This document shows positions 1 through 11,969 of a stretch of 64,000 nucleotides of DNA, one piece after another. Below the pieces are notes generated by a model. It was not told the DNA's origin and ran no database searches. It saw only the letters and a list, made by a program, of their open reading frames with translations. This DNA comes from Eremophila alpestris peregrina (taxonomy: Eukaryota > Chordata > Aves > Passeriformes > Alaudidae). The stretch is from the NCBI GenBank assembly GCA_009792885.1, contig WMCF01000067.1:2897419-2961418 (forward strand). Reading direction: 5' to 3'. Numbering within the stretch: the stretch's first letter is position 1; every line of letters begins with the position of its first letter. Position numbers and translations under genes: made by a program.

Positions 1-110
1 CTCCACCCCAGGCATGTGGCTGCCCCAAACCCACCCTGCTACAGGTCCCAAGGCCATGGGGAGTGCAGTCACTCCCCCACGGGAGGAGGAGGATGGTGGG
101 GAGCTCCTAC

Positions 111-3100
111 CTTCGCAGAAGAACATGTCCCAGACGCGCAGCACGGAGCTCCAGGGCAGAGTGCGGGAGAAGGCGCACATGAACCACTCTGTCATGTACA
201 GGATGGGGTCGATCTTCTGCTTGCTCAGGTGCTTGTAGGCCACAGGTGAGACCTTGTGCAGCAGTGAGAAGAGGATCTGTCCATCCAGCTGGATGGCTTC
301 CTGCAGGGACAGGGACCAGCACCCCAGTGAATACACCAGCCCTGGGATCAGCCCCAGTGCCTCGCCCCAGCAGGGGCAGCCCAACCCTCTACACCTGATT
401 TGAGAGCAGAGCTGTGTCCCATGGATGCCGAGGCCACTGAGGCCCCCATCCCTGAATGTGGAATGCTTCTGGGAGCCACAGAACAGGGAGACTGTGGGAA
501 TAACCAGCACCTCCCCAGACCCCTTCTTTCCCCTGGGTGAGGAGCTGGACAAGTTTTCAGCCTGGACATGCAGAATTGTGGAATGGTTTGGGTTGGAAGG
601 GACCTTAAAACTCACCTCATTCCATCCCCATTGCCATGTGGCACCTTCCACTATGCCAGGCTGCTCCAAGCCCTGTCCAACCTAGCCTGGAACACTCCAG
701 GTTGGCCACAATTGCTCTGGGCAACCTATGCCAGGACCTCATCCCCCTCACAGGGAAGAATTTTTTTCCAATTTCCCATCTACAGTGGGAAATTTCCCCA
801 CTCTGGCAGTGGGAAGCCATTACCCCTTGTTCTGGTGCTCCAGGCCCTTGTCCCAAGTCCCTCTCCAGCTCTCCTGGAGCCCTTTTAAGCATTGGAAAGG
901 GCTCTGAGCTTCCCCTAGAGCCTTCTCTTCTCCAGGTGAACCACCCAGCTCTCCCAGCCTGGCTCAAGAGCAGAAGGGCTCCAGCCCTCAGAGCAGCTCC
1001 ATGGTTTCCTCTGGACTTGCTCCAGCAGCTCCAGATCCTTCCTGTGCTGGACCCCAGGGCTGGGGCAGCTCTGCAGGTGGGGTCTCACCTGAGTGGGGCA
1101 GAAGGGCAGAATCCCCCCTCCCCTGCTGCCCATGCTGGGGGATCAGCCCAGGACACCCGGCCAGGGCATTGGCCAACCCTCAACAATCAGCACCCCGAGT
1201 CCTTCTCCCCAGGGCTGCTCTTGATCCCTTCATACCCAGCCCAAATCCTGGGGGTTGCCCCAACCCAGGTGCAGGACCTTGCAGTTCCCTGCCACTGCTG
1301 AAAGCACCACAAGCCCTCTACTCACCAGTTTCTCGCTGTAGTAGCCAGGGAGGTACTTCTCACAGATCTGCACCAGGCACCAGAACGCTTGCTGCAAGCC
1401 AAGGGACAGCGGGTGACCACCCAAAGGACATCCCTGTGGCCCCCTCCCTGCTCCCAGGGCCCACAGGAGAGGGTGGGAAGCAGCAGAGCACCCCTGGGGC
1501 ACTTTGGGTTGCCCTGAGCTGGACACCCCACTCATCAGCACCCCCCAAAGGGCCCCACAGCCTCCAGGAGGTGGCAGCTGTGTCCCCGTACCTCGGCTGG
1601 CATGTGCATGAGCAGGACAGCAGCGATGGGCGCCTGGGCCTGGCAGTAGCCCTCCTCCGGGCGGTAGAGCGTGTACGCCTTCAGCACCCGGAACAGGTCC
1701 TGCTGCCTGCAGAGACACCCGGGCACATGGCATGGATGTGGCCCAGCAGCCTTCCCCGTGCACCCCAGGCATGAGCCTGGGTCAGTCCCCGGCTGGCATC
1801 CCTTTTCCACACAAACCCAGAGCTCTGGGAAGCTGTGCCCACAGAGTGCAGATCCTGCCTGGATCTGGGAGGGGAGGCATAGAGACAACCATCTGGCCCA
1901 GTGAGCCATGGACAGGCAGGGACCCAGCTGCAAGCACAGGGGCACAGACGCTCCCAAGACATTGGGAGATGGGGAGCAGAATTTTCCTTGTGAAACAGAG
2001 GCCGCAGGCTGCCACCTCCTCCCTCTGCCCTCCTGTCATGGCAATTCCCACCCCACTGGGTGTCAGAGCTTGTCTGAGCCATCCTGTTTTCAGTCAGGGT
2101 ATGCTCTGTGACTGTGGAGTATAAGGAATGTTGGAGGAATGAGGAGGATACTGGGGACATGAGTGTGGCTCCATGAGCTGGGATAGACAGTGCCCACCCC
2201 ATCCATGGCTGCTGAGGGCTGGACACACAGTAGCTCCACATACCCATGGCCTCCACGTGAGACGAACATCTCATGGAAGGGGAACTGCCGATGGAGATCC
2301 CGCTCAATCACATCCAGCCACTTTGGATCTCCTGTGAGGAGGTCCAGTTCCTGGGGAGGGGAAGATTGGGGTGAGCAACACTCTTGACACCCCCTCAAGA
2401 TGTCTGAGATCCCAACGTACACCCAAGCCTGAGCAGAAGCCACCCCAGAGCTGCCCCTTCCATGGTGGTGCAGGAGGGTCCCCGGCAGGACTCACATCAA
2501 ACTTGCCCATGTTCTGCTCCAGCTTGACCTTGCTCCCAGAGAGGTACTGCCAGGCACGGCCCCGCAGCGAGGGCGGGATCCCCTTCTGGCACCGCAGCCG
2601 GATCTGTGGGAGAGACGCAGCCGTCACAGGAAAATCATGGAGCACTGGGGAACAAAGAGACTCCTGGGGCAAGGTGGGAGCCAGGCCAGCACCACGGCCA
2701 CAGGCTGGTCCCCTGCTGCTTCCCAAACAAGGAAAAGTGTCCCTGAGCCCCTGGGATGCAGGGATGCCAGCTGGAATGGCAGTCAAGGCTGCACCAGCAG
2801 CACGGGGGAGCTGCCAGAGGCCCAGCAGAGGCTTTGTAGCTTGCTAACAGCTCCAAACAAGCCTGGCACTGCCTCAAAGCCAGATCCTGCTGGGAGCTGG
2901 AAAAGCAAACATTGGAGCCAAGATGGGAAGCGGGTAGCTCTATACACAGGGGAAGAACTGAGGACACAGGGGAGGCTCCCCAGCCCCCAGTTCAGCCCCC
3001 ACTCCCCCATGGGGACATGGAAAGCAGGGATGTTCACCCTGATGACTGTCTCAGCCTTTCCACCTGCTCATCCTGGGCAGAAGGGCGGGTCTGATCCTTT

Positions 3101-6100
3101 CTCCATGCATGGCCAGATCCTGAGGCCCCTGGGGCCAGCTCCATGCCCACAGTTCCCTGTGCCCCTGGTTTCCTTGGCACTGGGCACCAGCCAGGACCAA
3201 AGTCCAGGCGAGGCAGTCGGTGCTTTCCGTGCATGGGTAGCTGAGCCAGCTTAGCCCTGGTGCTGCCTGCACCAGCAGGGACCAACACAGAGCCCCCAAA
3301 ATCCCACTCCCAACACCTCACCACAGCAGCAGAACACAGCATCCAAAACACAGAATGATGGAATGGTTTGGTTGGCAGGGACATAAAAGATCACCTCATT
3401 CCATGGGCAGGGTCAGCTCCCACTATCCCAGGCTGCTCCAAGCCCTGTCCAACCTGGCCTTGGACACTGCCAGGGATCCAGGGGCAGCCACAGCTGCTCT
3501 GGGCACCCTGTGCCAGGGCCTGCCCACCCTGCCAGGAAACAATTCCTTCCCAATATCCCATCTATCCCTGCCTCTGGCAGTGGGAAGCCATTCCCTGTGT
3601 CCTGTCCCTCCATCCCTTGTCCCCAGTCCCTCTCCAGCTCTCCTGGAGCCCCTTTAGGCCCTGGAAGGGGCTCTGAGCTCTCCCTGGATCTTTCTGTTCT
3701 CCAGGTGAGCACCCCCAGCTCTCCCAGCCTGGCTCCAGAGCAGAGGGGGACCAGCCCTTGGAGCATCTCCATGGTTTCTTCTGGACTTACTCCATTAGCT
3801 CCACATCCTTATCTGTCCTTCTCCCCACAGCCAGGGCATGCAGCAAAATGGCCCCCGTTAAGCCTGGTGCTTTCAGCACAGTCACCCCCTACAAAACACC
3901 AGCACAGCTTCCACTCCTCATGTTCCTGCTTGGGTGGCACATGCCAACTGTGTCAGGGCTCTGAGAGCAGTGGCCAACAGCTCCCAAATCTTCCCCAGGT
4001 CTCTCCTGCCTGCCCAGGGCTGTGTTTCCCTGTTTGCTGGAGCAACTGGGGAGCAGGTGGTTGTTTCCAAGCACAGTACCATCACCTTCCCAGGGGGTTT
4101 GCTGCTCCCTCACTGGCTGTTTACACGGGCAGGTCCCTTTGTGCTGGCAGGAAACACAGTGGATGATGCCCAGGGCTGCTGTGGGCAGCTCCATGGCTGC
4201 TGACAGCTCCCATTTCCAGCCAGCTCCCCTTCCTGCTGACTGAGCTGCCAGGAAGGAAACCGCCTCGCTGGGTTTTGGTTCTGCAGCCCCTCCAGCTGGC
4301 AGGGCCCAAGCAGCTCATCCCCTTGCTCCCACATGGGGTCCTGCCATCACCCCCGCGATCCCACTGTGATGTTCCAGGGACTGGGAGTGTGTTTGGGCTG
4401 AGGGATGCTGAAAGCAAGGCGAAGTCAGAGTGCTGCTCACGCTGGGAGAGCAGTGGGAGCTGCCCACCCACACGTCTGCCCTCCTTCCAGCACGTGGTGC
4501 TGGCACAGCTCAGCACCATGAAGGATGTGGGGTCAGGCTCTGCTGGGATCGGGGCCAGGCAGGGACATTTTGGGATGCTGGAATGGTGCAGGTGTGAGCA
4601 AGCCTGGCAGGAGCTGGCCCAGGGATCCCTGGGCTGCCTGCCAACCCTGGTGAGGCAGCCAGAAAAGTACTGGGGTTTTTCAGAGGCTCAGGGAGCTCCC
4701 CCAGAGCAGCAGGGACCTGCACCAAGCAGACTCCTGCCAGACCAATGATAGTTGACAGCATCCAAGGCCAGGCCTGGCAGCCTTCCCTGAGCAGCCCCAG
4801 GGATCCAGTCACGGAGCAGCATTCTGGAGCAGCCTCTCCAAAGCTCCAGGCATGGATTTTTGCTGCAGGACAGACTGTACAGCACATCAGCCCACAGAGA
4901 CCCCAAAAGGCTCGGCCTAAGCACAAGGGAGCTGCTGTGCCAGGCGCAGGGCTGCTGGAGCACTCACCCCATCCTGCAGGGCACCCTGTGGCACATGGCT
5001 GGAGAGTGGCAGAAACTGCCTGTGGAACAAAGCACCCGCCTGCTGTGGCCCAGAAAACTCTCCCAAATCCTTCAAGAGCAGCCAAGAAACAGATGAGGGA
5101 TTCCGGTGTCATTCACCAGGCATTGAGTAGGGACAGCACTCTGGGCACACTGAGGGGTGCCAGGAGACTCTGCCAGCATAGAGAGGAGGAGGAGGAGAAT
5201 GCCCTTTGGCCACTCTCTGGCACTGCTGTCCCATGCCAGCAGCCTCACTGCTCCCAGCAGACACACAGCAGCAACCCTGGACTTGCTGCATCCCAATTCC
5301 CACCTCATCTGCAGAGTCAGGGAATCAGGGAGCACCAGCAAACTAAGCCATGGAGCCAGCACACCAGGAGTCTCCCAGGGACCCCAGTTTGCAGACCAGT
5401 GTCACGCATATCAGGCTCAAACATTTCCTAGACGGAGCTTTTTTTGGTCTGCAAGATGCTCAGAACAGAAGTTTCCATGAGCAAACAATTCCCATGGCTG
5501 CCTGCAGGCAGCCAAAGAAGCCCTAGGATGGCTCCAGCCCGGCAGGGAAGAGTTGGAGGCAGAAGTGGGCTGGCTCAGGACCACTCAGCCCCCCCAAGCT
5601 CCATTTTCCAAGGGGAATGAACAGCCCATTCAAGCCAACAGCATCATCCAAAGGCATACAGACTTCGGGGAGGGAATCAGTGACACCAGGCTGCCCCAAA
5701 GGGACACAGCTGTGCCTGGCTGTCCCTTGCTGCCACCTCCCAGATGGGACACAGCAGTAACTTACCTTCTTGTGTTTCTTGGCCATCCATTTGTCCCAGT
5801 TGTTGAGCATATCCAGCCACTTGGACTCTCGCTGCCTGAGCACCTCCAAGGGCACCTCCTCCAGCCTGTGGGACCAGGAGGAAGAGGCTGGTCAGTGGGT
5901 GCCTGGCCGTCTGTATGGTGCTGAGCACCCTGGCCTCCTGAGCACCCTGGGCGCCTCCCACAACCAGGTGGCTGCACACCTCAAGGCACAGGGCTCAGGA
6001 CACGCTTGGCAACGCCAGCATTTCGGCAGCTGCCGGAAGCTTCACCACCCGAGAGTGAAGTCACTGCACCAGCACAGCAGCTCAAACCTCTCGGGAGCAG

Positions 6101-9100
6101 CCTGCACTGCACACACCACGTGCTGCAGCATCCCGAGGGACACGTCAGGAAGGTGAGGGATGAGCAAGACTTGATCCCTGTGGCAGGGGCTGGCTGCATA
6201 TGGAGAGAGCTTGGGGCCATCAGCATCCTGTCATCCACACAGCTCCAGCCACACTGTGCTCCCAATGCCTGGCGCTGCTCCAGGCCCGGCACCGAGCCCG
6301 GAGCAGGGTCCTTTAGGAGGGAGGGGAGTGTTTTCCAGAAACAGCTCAGTCTAGCCAGAGAATCCTATTTAACCCTGCTGAGGCAGGGGGGGATGCTGCT
6401 GCGATGCCGAAGCTGGCAGCACGGCCTCCAACCCCTCCATGGCACCACATCTGCACAGAGAAGGGTGACAGGCAGCTTGGCAGGCCCAGGCAGGGACACT
6501 CAAGGAGAACAGACGCTCCTTCAAGCCATCAGTGAAGATTCAGTGCCTTCCCAGGCTCTGCTCCACACTGTACTGTGGCCATCCGAATCTCAGGAAGAGT
6601 CAGATCCTTCCTGAGGACCCGAGGAGAGTGGTCTGGTGCTGAGCATCCTCCAGCCTCACTGCAGGACATGCAGGCCCTGCCTCCTCTCTCCACATTCTGA
6701 GCTGGAAAGAGAGCAGCAAGGCGAGTCCAGGGCCACATCCAGCTGGCAGCACTGCCCTGCGCCCTGCCCAGCCCTTCCCCGCAGAGTCCCACCCACCGCA
6801 GGGTCAGACGGGGCGAGCACGATTGTTCCGAGAGCAAACCTGCTCCCAAAGGATCTGCTTTGCTTGGCTCCCCACCCTCCCCAGCATGGCCAGGCATGGC
6901 CGGCAGCTCCCCAGGCCGGCACGGGGATGGAGGCAGCGCTGGCCTCCAGCTGAGGCTCCACGAGGCGTGGGAAGCTCGGGAGCGCGGGACGCTGGATACA
7001 GGAGCTGGCTGTGGGCCTGCTGGAGCCCTGCCAGCACAGACTGGAAGCTGTTCCCAGCTGATGGCTGCTTGGCAGCGGGCAGGGAGCGAGGACCGGCTGC
7101 ATTTCATATGGCCCAGGCGGGAGGGTGGGGGCACTCCAGGCAGGGAAGTAACAGAATGCCCTGTGCCAGGGATGCGCTCCTTTGCATGAACACTTGTGGG
7201 TGACATCCCCACAGCTCAGCTCTGCGTGGTGCCCTCAGACCCTCCCTGGATGCTGGGATACTCTGCGGGCCCTTCCTGTGCTTCCCCTCTCAGCAGGGCA
7301 ATCCCAACTCTGCCAGCCACAGCAGGAGGTTATGTATTCCCCTTCATCCGCTCCGGGACAGACAGTGAGCCAATAAACCTCTTGAGTAGGGCAGGATTGG
7401 GCCCCAGCACATCTGTGGGGTGCTGCAGGAGGCTCAGTCCCCGGTGACTACAGCCACCACACTGTCAGCACCCTTGGGAGCAGCCACCAGCCTCCAGCAC
7501 CACGACCTTCATCCAGAGTTGCTGCTGCCTGCTGCAGGGCCAGGGACACCCACCCCAGGGACAGCCTCAGGAACGAGAACCAGGACAAGTGTCCCCCTAA
7601 ATGTGGTGTGTGGCCAGGACAGGTTGCAGCGCCACAGGAAGGAGAGGTCACACCACTCCCACAGTGCTGAGGGACAAGGTTTATCACCCGGAGTGATGCA
7701 CCTTGCCCAGCGCCAACATTCCAACCTCCAGCAACTTTTCACCCCACAGACTCATCCAGTAACACCCACAGGCTATGGGGGGTGAACACTCTGCTCCTCA
7801 TAGACAGGGAAACTGAGGCACAGCTGGCACCAGAGCACTCAGGTGGGCAAAACCCAGGGAGCCTGCTCTGGGCGATGTCCCAGGAGAGGAGCTGGCTGCC
7901 ACGCATTGTCCCCATGGCCATCGCGACTTTCTCTGGGCGTTGCTGTGAAAGCAGGGCCAGGAAGGCAAACACCAAACACGCTGCCGAACCAGCCTGACAG
8001 CAACAGCACATTCCTGGGTGTCAGCACCGCCCTGGGGCCCAGTGCCTCGGGTTAGCCTCACTTCCTCCATGGGTTTCCTCCACACAGTGGGGAGACCACG
8101 GCGCCTTTGCCAGCACTACCAACAAGGGGTCCCTGGAAGAAAACCACGTCCCAGCCATTCTCCCTTTTCAGAGGGAGACAGGACAGCTGGAACAGCTTTT
8201 GGGGCTCTTCACAGAGCCATCACAACATCATGGAATGGTTGGGGTGGAAGGGACCTTAAAGCTCATCCAGTGCCATCCCCAGCCGTGGGCAGGGACACCT
8301 TCCACTGTCTCAGGCTGCTCCAAGCCCTGGCTAATCTGGCCTTGGACACGGCCAGGGATCCAGAGGCAGCCACAGCTTCTCTGGGCAACCTGAGCCAGAG
8401 CCTCAGCACCCTCATAGGGAACGATTTCTTCCCAATATCCCATCTATCCCTGCCCTCTGACAGAAGGAAACCATTATTCCTTATCCTGTCACTCCAGGTC
8501 CTTGTCCAAAGTCAGGAGTCCAGCTTCCCTTGCAGCCCCTTTAGGCACTGGAAGGGACTCTAAGCTCTGCTCGGAAGATTCTCTTCTCCAGGCTGAACAC
8601 CGCAGGTCTCCCATCCTTACTCCCTTGTTCACATCCCGGCCGCTGCGGCCTCCGCCAACGGGTACGAACGATGCTTGACACCGGTCTCGGGCGGCCCCGC
8701 GCCCAGCCCGGGGGCGGCGGGGACAAACCCCCCCGGGGCGGGGAGAGCCGCGGCGGGCCCGGCCCAGCCCCAGGCCCGGCCCTGCGGGGGCCGAGCGGCC
8801 GAAGCGGACTGGGCCAGGCCTGGGGCGGCTCCTCTGCGCCTCGGTACCCCAGTCACCCCCCCCGGCCCCTCATGGCCACGGCCCCGGCCCCCCCTCACGG
8901 CCCCCACTCACGTCCCCTCGGCGCCGCGGCTGCCCACGATGAAGCCGAACTTATCGACGCGCCGCTCCTCGGGGCCGCCGCCGTTGATCTCGGAGTCGGA
9001 GCCGAGCGAACTAAGCTCATCGCCGCCAGGGTCGGCGAGGCTCTCGCGGGTGCCCGCCAGGCTGCGCCCGCCGGGCGAGCTGGGCCCGCCGCCCCCGCGG

Positions 9101-9111
9101 CTCTTGGCCAT
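111..9111 (-). CDS. TBC1D10A: TBC1D10A (EPI64), Rab GTPase-activating protein, 5' part (partial)
   Basis: Coding exons on the minus strand: 8912-9111, 5766-5865, 2496-2603, 2244-2350, 1592-1706, 1326-1391 and 111-300. They total 886 bp (295 codons plus one base) and keep frame at every junction. The protein starts [15 protein letters not shown], and exon 1 ends in [15 protein letters not shown], as in human EPI64. The TBC domain begins at [15 protein letters not shown]. Both catalytic fingers are present: the arginine motif IERDLHR (IxxDxxR, exon 4) and the glutamine motif YCQ (exon 5). Family knowledge: it stimulates GTP hydrolysis by Rabs such as Rab27A/Rab35 and links to ezrin through EBP50 at microvilli. 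The last visible exon ends in MFFCEG; the rest of the TBC domain and the C-terminal PDZ ligand lie left of position 1. The start is the first ATG in the CpG island and matches the human N-terminus. Confidence 0.95.
570..1300 (-). repeat. CR1 LINE fragment (antisense)
   Basis: Begins with the reverse complement of the CR1 3' end (GAATGGTTTGGGTTGGAAGG) and runs about 730 bp through the conserved 3' ORF2 region and tail. It ends near the GGTGCAGGACCTTGCA motif. It lies in the TBC1D10A intron between the exons at 111-300 and 1326-1391, and is one of the longest CR1 copies here. Confidence 0.9.
3353..3835 (-). repeat. CR1 LINE fragment (antisense)
   Basis: Starts with the diagnostic GGAATGGTTTGGTTGGCAGGGACAT and continues through the typical caagccctgtccaacctgg segment to the subterminal CCTGGCTCCAGAGCAGAGG region. 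It lies in TBC1D10A intron 2. Confidence 0.9.
8225..8620 (-). repeat. CR1 LINE fragment (antisense)
   Basis: Starts ATCATGGAATGGTTGGGGTGG and ends in CTTCTCCAGGCTGAACACCG. It lies in TBC1D10A intron 1, directly abutting the CpG island. Confidence 0.9.
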
Positions 9112-9360
9112 GGCGGCGCCTCAGCGGCGGCGCGGCCGCTCCGCCATGCCGGGACACGGCGGCGGCCACGCCCCGGCCCGGCCACGCCCCCTCTCTGCAC
9201 CACCATTGGGCGGGAGCAGCGACTCGACCAATCAGCTTCCAGAATTGCGGAAAGGCGAGTCCGCCCCCGAAGCTGATTGGTCAAGAGGACGAGGGGAGCT
9301 GTCCGTCAAGTGCCGGCGGGTGTCGGTGAGGGGCGGGGCTCCGTGCGCCAGCAGTGGGGC
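8620..9360 (-). promoter_or_regulatory. TBC1D10A CpG-island promoter with CCAAT boxes
   Basis: GC-rich, CpG-dense block around the TBC1D10A start codon (9111). Upstream of the ATG are three CCAAT-type boxes: ATTGG at 9205-9209, CCAAT at 9228-9232 and ATTGG at 9276-9280. The last two lie in the arms of a perfect 14-bp inverted repeat (9226-9239 and 9269-9282). CCGCCC-type GC boxes are also present. No TATA box was seen. The promoter role is inferred from position and composition. Confidence 0.7.
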
Positions 9361-9375
9361 AGCGCTGGGCTGGGA

Positions 9376-9720
9376 GGTACTGGGACCAGTACGAGACATA
9401 ACGGGGCTGTACTGGGACCAGTATGAGATAGAAACGGGCTGTTCTAGGTTCTGCATGAGATAGAACAAGCTCTGTTGGGGCCAGTATGAGCCATAATGAG
9501 CTGTACTGGGCCCAGTACAGGCCATAACACGCTGTACTGAGTTCTGTATAACATACAACACAGCTGTACTGGGACGTGGATGAGATATAATAGGGCTGTA
9601 CTGGGACCAGTGTCAGATAAAATGGGCCATACTGGGAGCAGTATGGGTCATAGAAGAGCTGTATTGGGACCTTTATAAGGGAGCTATAGCAGGACCAGAC
9701 TGAGCCACAGTGGGGCTGTG
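9376..9720. repeat. Degenerate ~38-bp minisatellite
   Basis: About nine imperfect copies of a unit resembling ggctgtACTGGGaCCAGTAtgagayataa, each built on the palindrome TACTGGGACCAGTA. It starts immediately upstream of the TBC1D10A promoter. Copies diverge progressively toward 9700. Confidence 0.75.
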
Positions 9721-11424
9721 CTGGGATGGCACTAGCATTCCACAAAGGCTGGATACTGGGACTGCAGGAGGGCTGTGCTGGGAAGCAGTAGGGCATACAC
9801 GAGCATGGGGCAGTGGCAGGATCTGTTTTTGTCTCCAAAGCCGTCCCTGCCCTGCAGATCCCACAGCCAGACCATTGCTGTGTCACCCCAAAGTCCCCAT
9901 CCACAGCACCCCAGACAGGTAAAACCAGCCCAGCTCTCCCAAAAACAACACACCAAAGCATCTGTAGGACACTGGGATGTGCTGGGACCTGCCCTGGGTA
10001 AAGCCTTCCAGGGGCAGGTCCATCCCACCTCCAGAGCCCAGCTCTCCATTTCCTCCCTCTTAAAGCACAGAACAGGGGGTTACTGGAAGGATCCCTCTCA
10101 ACGTTGTTCCGTGCCAAATGAAGAGGGAATGAGGCTCCTTAAAATCAGCAACTCAACCTACTTCCAGATTTTTCTGGCAGCTGAGCCCCATCAGTCCTTG
10201 CCACTGAAGTGGAAGGCTCCGATGGCGCGTGTTTTGTACCAGATCTCCACACACAAAGTCTGTTGCAGCATTCATCCCTCAGATTTAGATGGAAACAGGC
10301 TGGCAAGGCTCCATGCAAGTGATTTCCAGGGGCAAGTTTTCTTGCTGGAGTGCCGGTAAAGGAACTTGGCTGAAAATGTTACCGAGGGAAGAGAGGGAAC
10401 AGCTCCCACCGGGAAGCTCCGTGGGCACCACGCTCCGAGCACAGTGGGAGGAGGAACACAGGGTGACCTTCAACACAGCCCAGCACAGCCAGGCCCGGCC
10501 CCAGATACAAACACAACTTCTCCATTTTCTTGGCAGTTTTTTTCTATCCGCTCTGGAAAACCCCGCTCACTGCCTGTTTTCTCCAGGACTGTACCTATTG
10601 TGTGGTTTTGAAGAGTGAAGGGAAGTGATTATCCCGCCTTCCTGCAGGGCAGGAGCACCCTGCATCCACCATCGAGCCACATGCTCCAGATTCCTGCAGC
10701 AGGGAGGGGAGCAGGCTGTGACAGGGACATGTGGGGACCTGTCAGAGACAACAGCTGGACTCTGTGGCCAGGGAACACCAGCCACCTGGGCTGGGCCAGT
10801 GCCAGCCACCTTCCCCACAGCCACAGGGCTTCCTCAAGATCCCAGGGGAGCACACTAGAGGCAGGAGGATGCCGGCTCTTCCCTCCTGCTTCATCCCTCT
10901 CTCCCCTCCTAAGCATGAAATAAGGTAAACAGGATGTTCCTGCACTGACCATGACTAAAAATATATGTAATAATAAATCTATGGCTTTGGGTTACCCAAA
11001 AAAACAGAGGTACCCAAATCCCAAACACCTGCCTCATCCTGGGCACCTAATTCCATGGATTAACTTTGCTGTGCTGTGTTTCTATCAAACTCTGACTGAA
11101 GGCCCAGGAATCATCTGTTTTCCAGACCCAGATGCTCTGCAGGACCAAGAGATTCCAGCTGCAGGATATAACTGTAAATCACATTTTCCAATAAAATTCT
11201 TGCTAAGTTCAGAGTATTTTCCCCCCCCTCACACACAGACATGAGCATTCCTTCAGGAATGACTGAGGGGCACCAGGGAAACTTCAACAAGCCCCTTTTC
11301 TTGTAGCTTTTCCCAGAAAATAAGAGGATTTCCTATTGTAAACTGCTTAATTACAAATCCTGATGTATTTCTCCATTCGAGCGCTACAAAACCAGGCACA
11401 TCTCCATTAAAAACCCTAAAGCCA
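9721..11424. other. Intergenic DNA between TBC1D10A and SF3A1
   Basis: Between the minisatellite and the SF3A1 polyadenylation signal I see no convincing exon, RNA gene or CR1 copy. Reading frames here are short and lack splice context. It presumably holds distal TBC1D10A promoter and SF3A1 downstream sequence. Confidence 0.5.
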
Positions 11425-11442
11425 AGGAAGGAGAGCTGCATG

Positions 11443-11448
11443 TTTATT
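11443..11448 (-). promoter_or_regulatory. SF3A1 polyadenylation signal
   Basis: AATAAA on the minus strand, about 520 bases past the SF3A1 stop (11970). It is the first canonical signal downstream, so the 3' UTR would run from 11969 to roughly 11425. Confidence 0.65.
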
Positions 11449-11969
11449 AAAACAAATCACAGTCTGTCCAGAGCAGACCCAGATCTCCTTTATCACAAGA
11501 ACAGCAACACAAGCTCATGCTGAGGGAGGAAAAACCTCCAAGTCAGGGTCAGCACAAGATCCAAGACAGGGAAAGAACAAGAACAAGGGGGTTAATAAGT
11601 GTGTGGAGAAGAAGTTTTCAATTAGCAGAAGGTTAAATGAAGCAGTGAGTGCTGAGGGCAGACAGATGATGTTCCTGGCCACCATAAATCCCTCAAAGAT
11701 GGATCTAAACTAAGCTGGGCGTGACCTTGATGATGTCTTTTCCCGAGGGGATTCAAGGGAGAGCCTGCACTCAAGCAAAGCATTGATCACTATAGACTAC
11801 TCACTACACTGACACATTTCTCCTCTCTCATCAGTGGGGGTCAGAGTCTCTCTGTTCAAACTACTGCTGGGGGGCAGTGGGTGCAGCCCCAAAAAGGCCA
11901 GAATGGAAATAGGATTGAGAGGGTTGGGGTTACAACATGGACATGTTACATCTCAGGGCTCCACTTCTC

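Noticed and set aside
1001..1774. 257-codon plus-strand frame
   Set aside because: Reads through an antisense CR1 and over two minus-strand TBC1D10A exons.
8671..9463. 201- and 262-codon plus-strand frames over the TBC1D10A first exon
   Set aside because: CpG-island shadow of TBC1D10A exon 1 with no recognisable domain.
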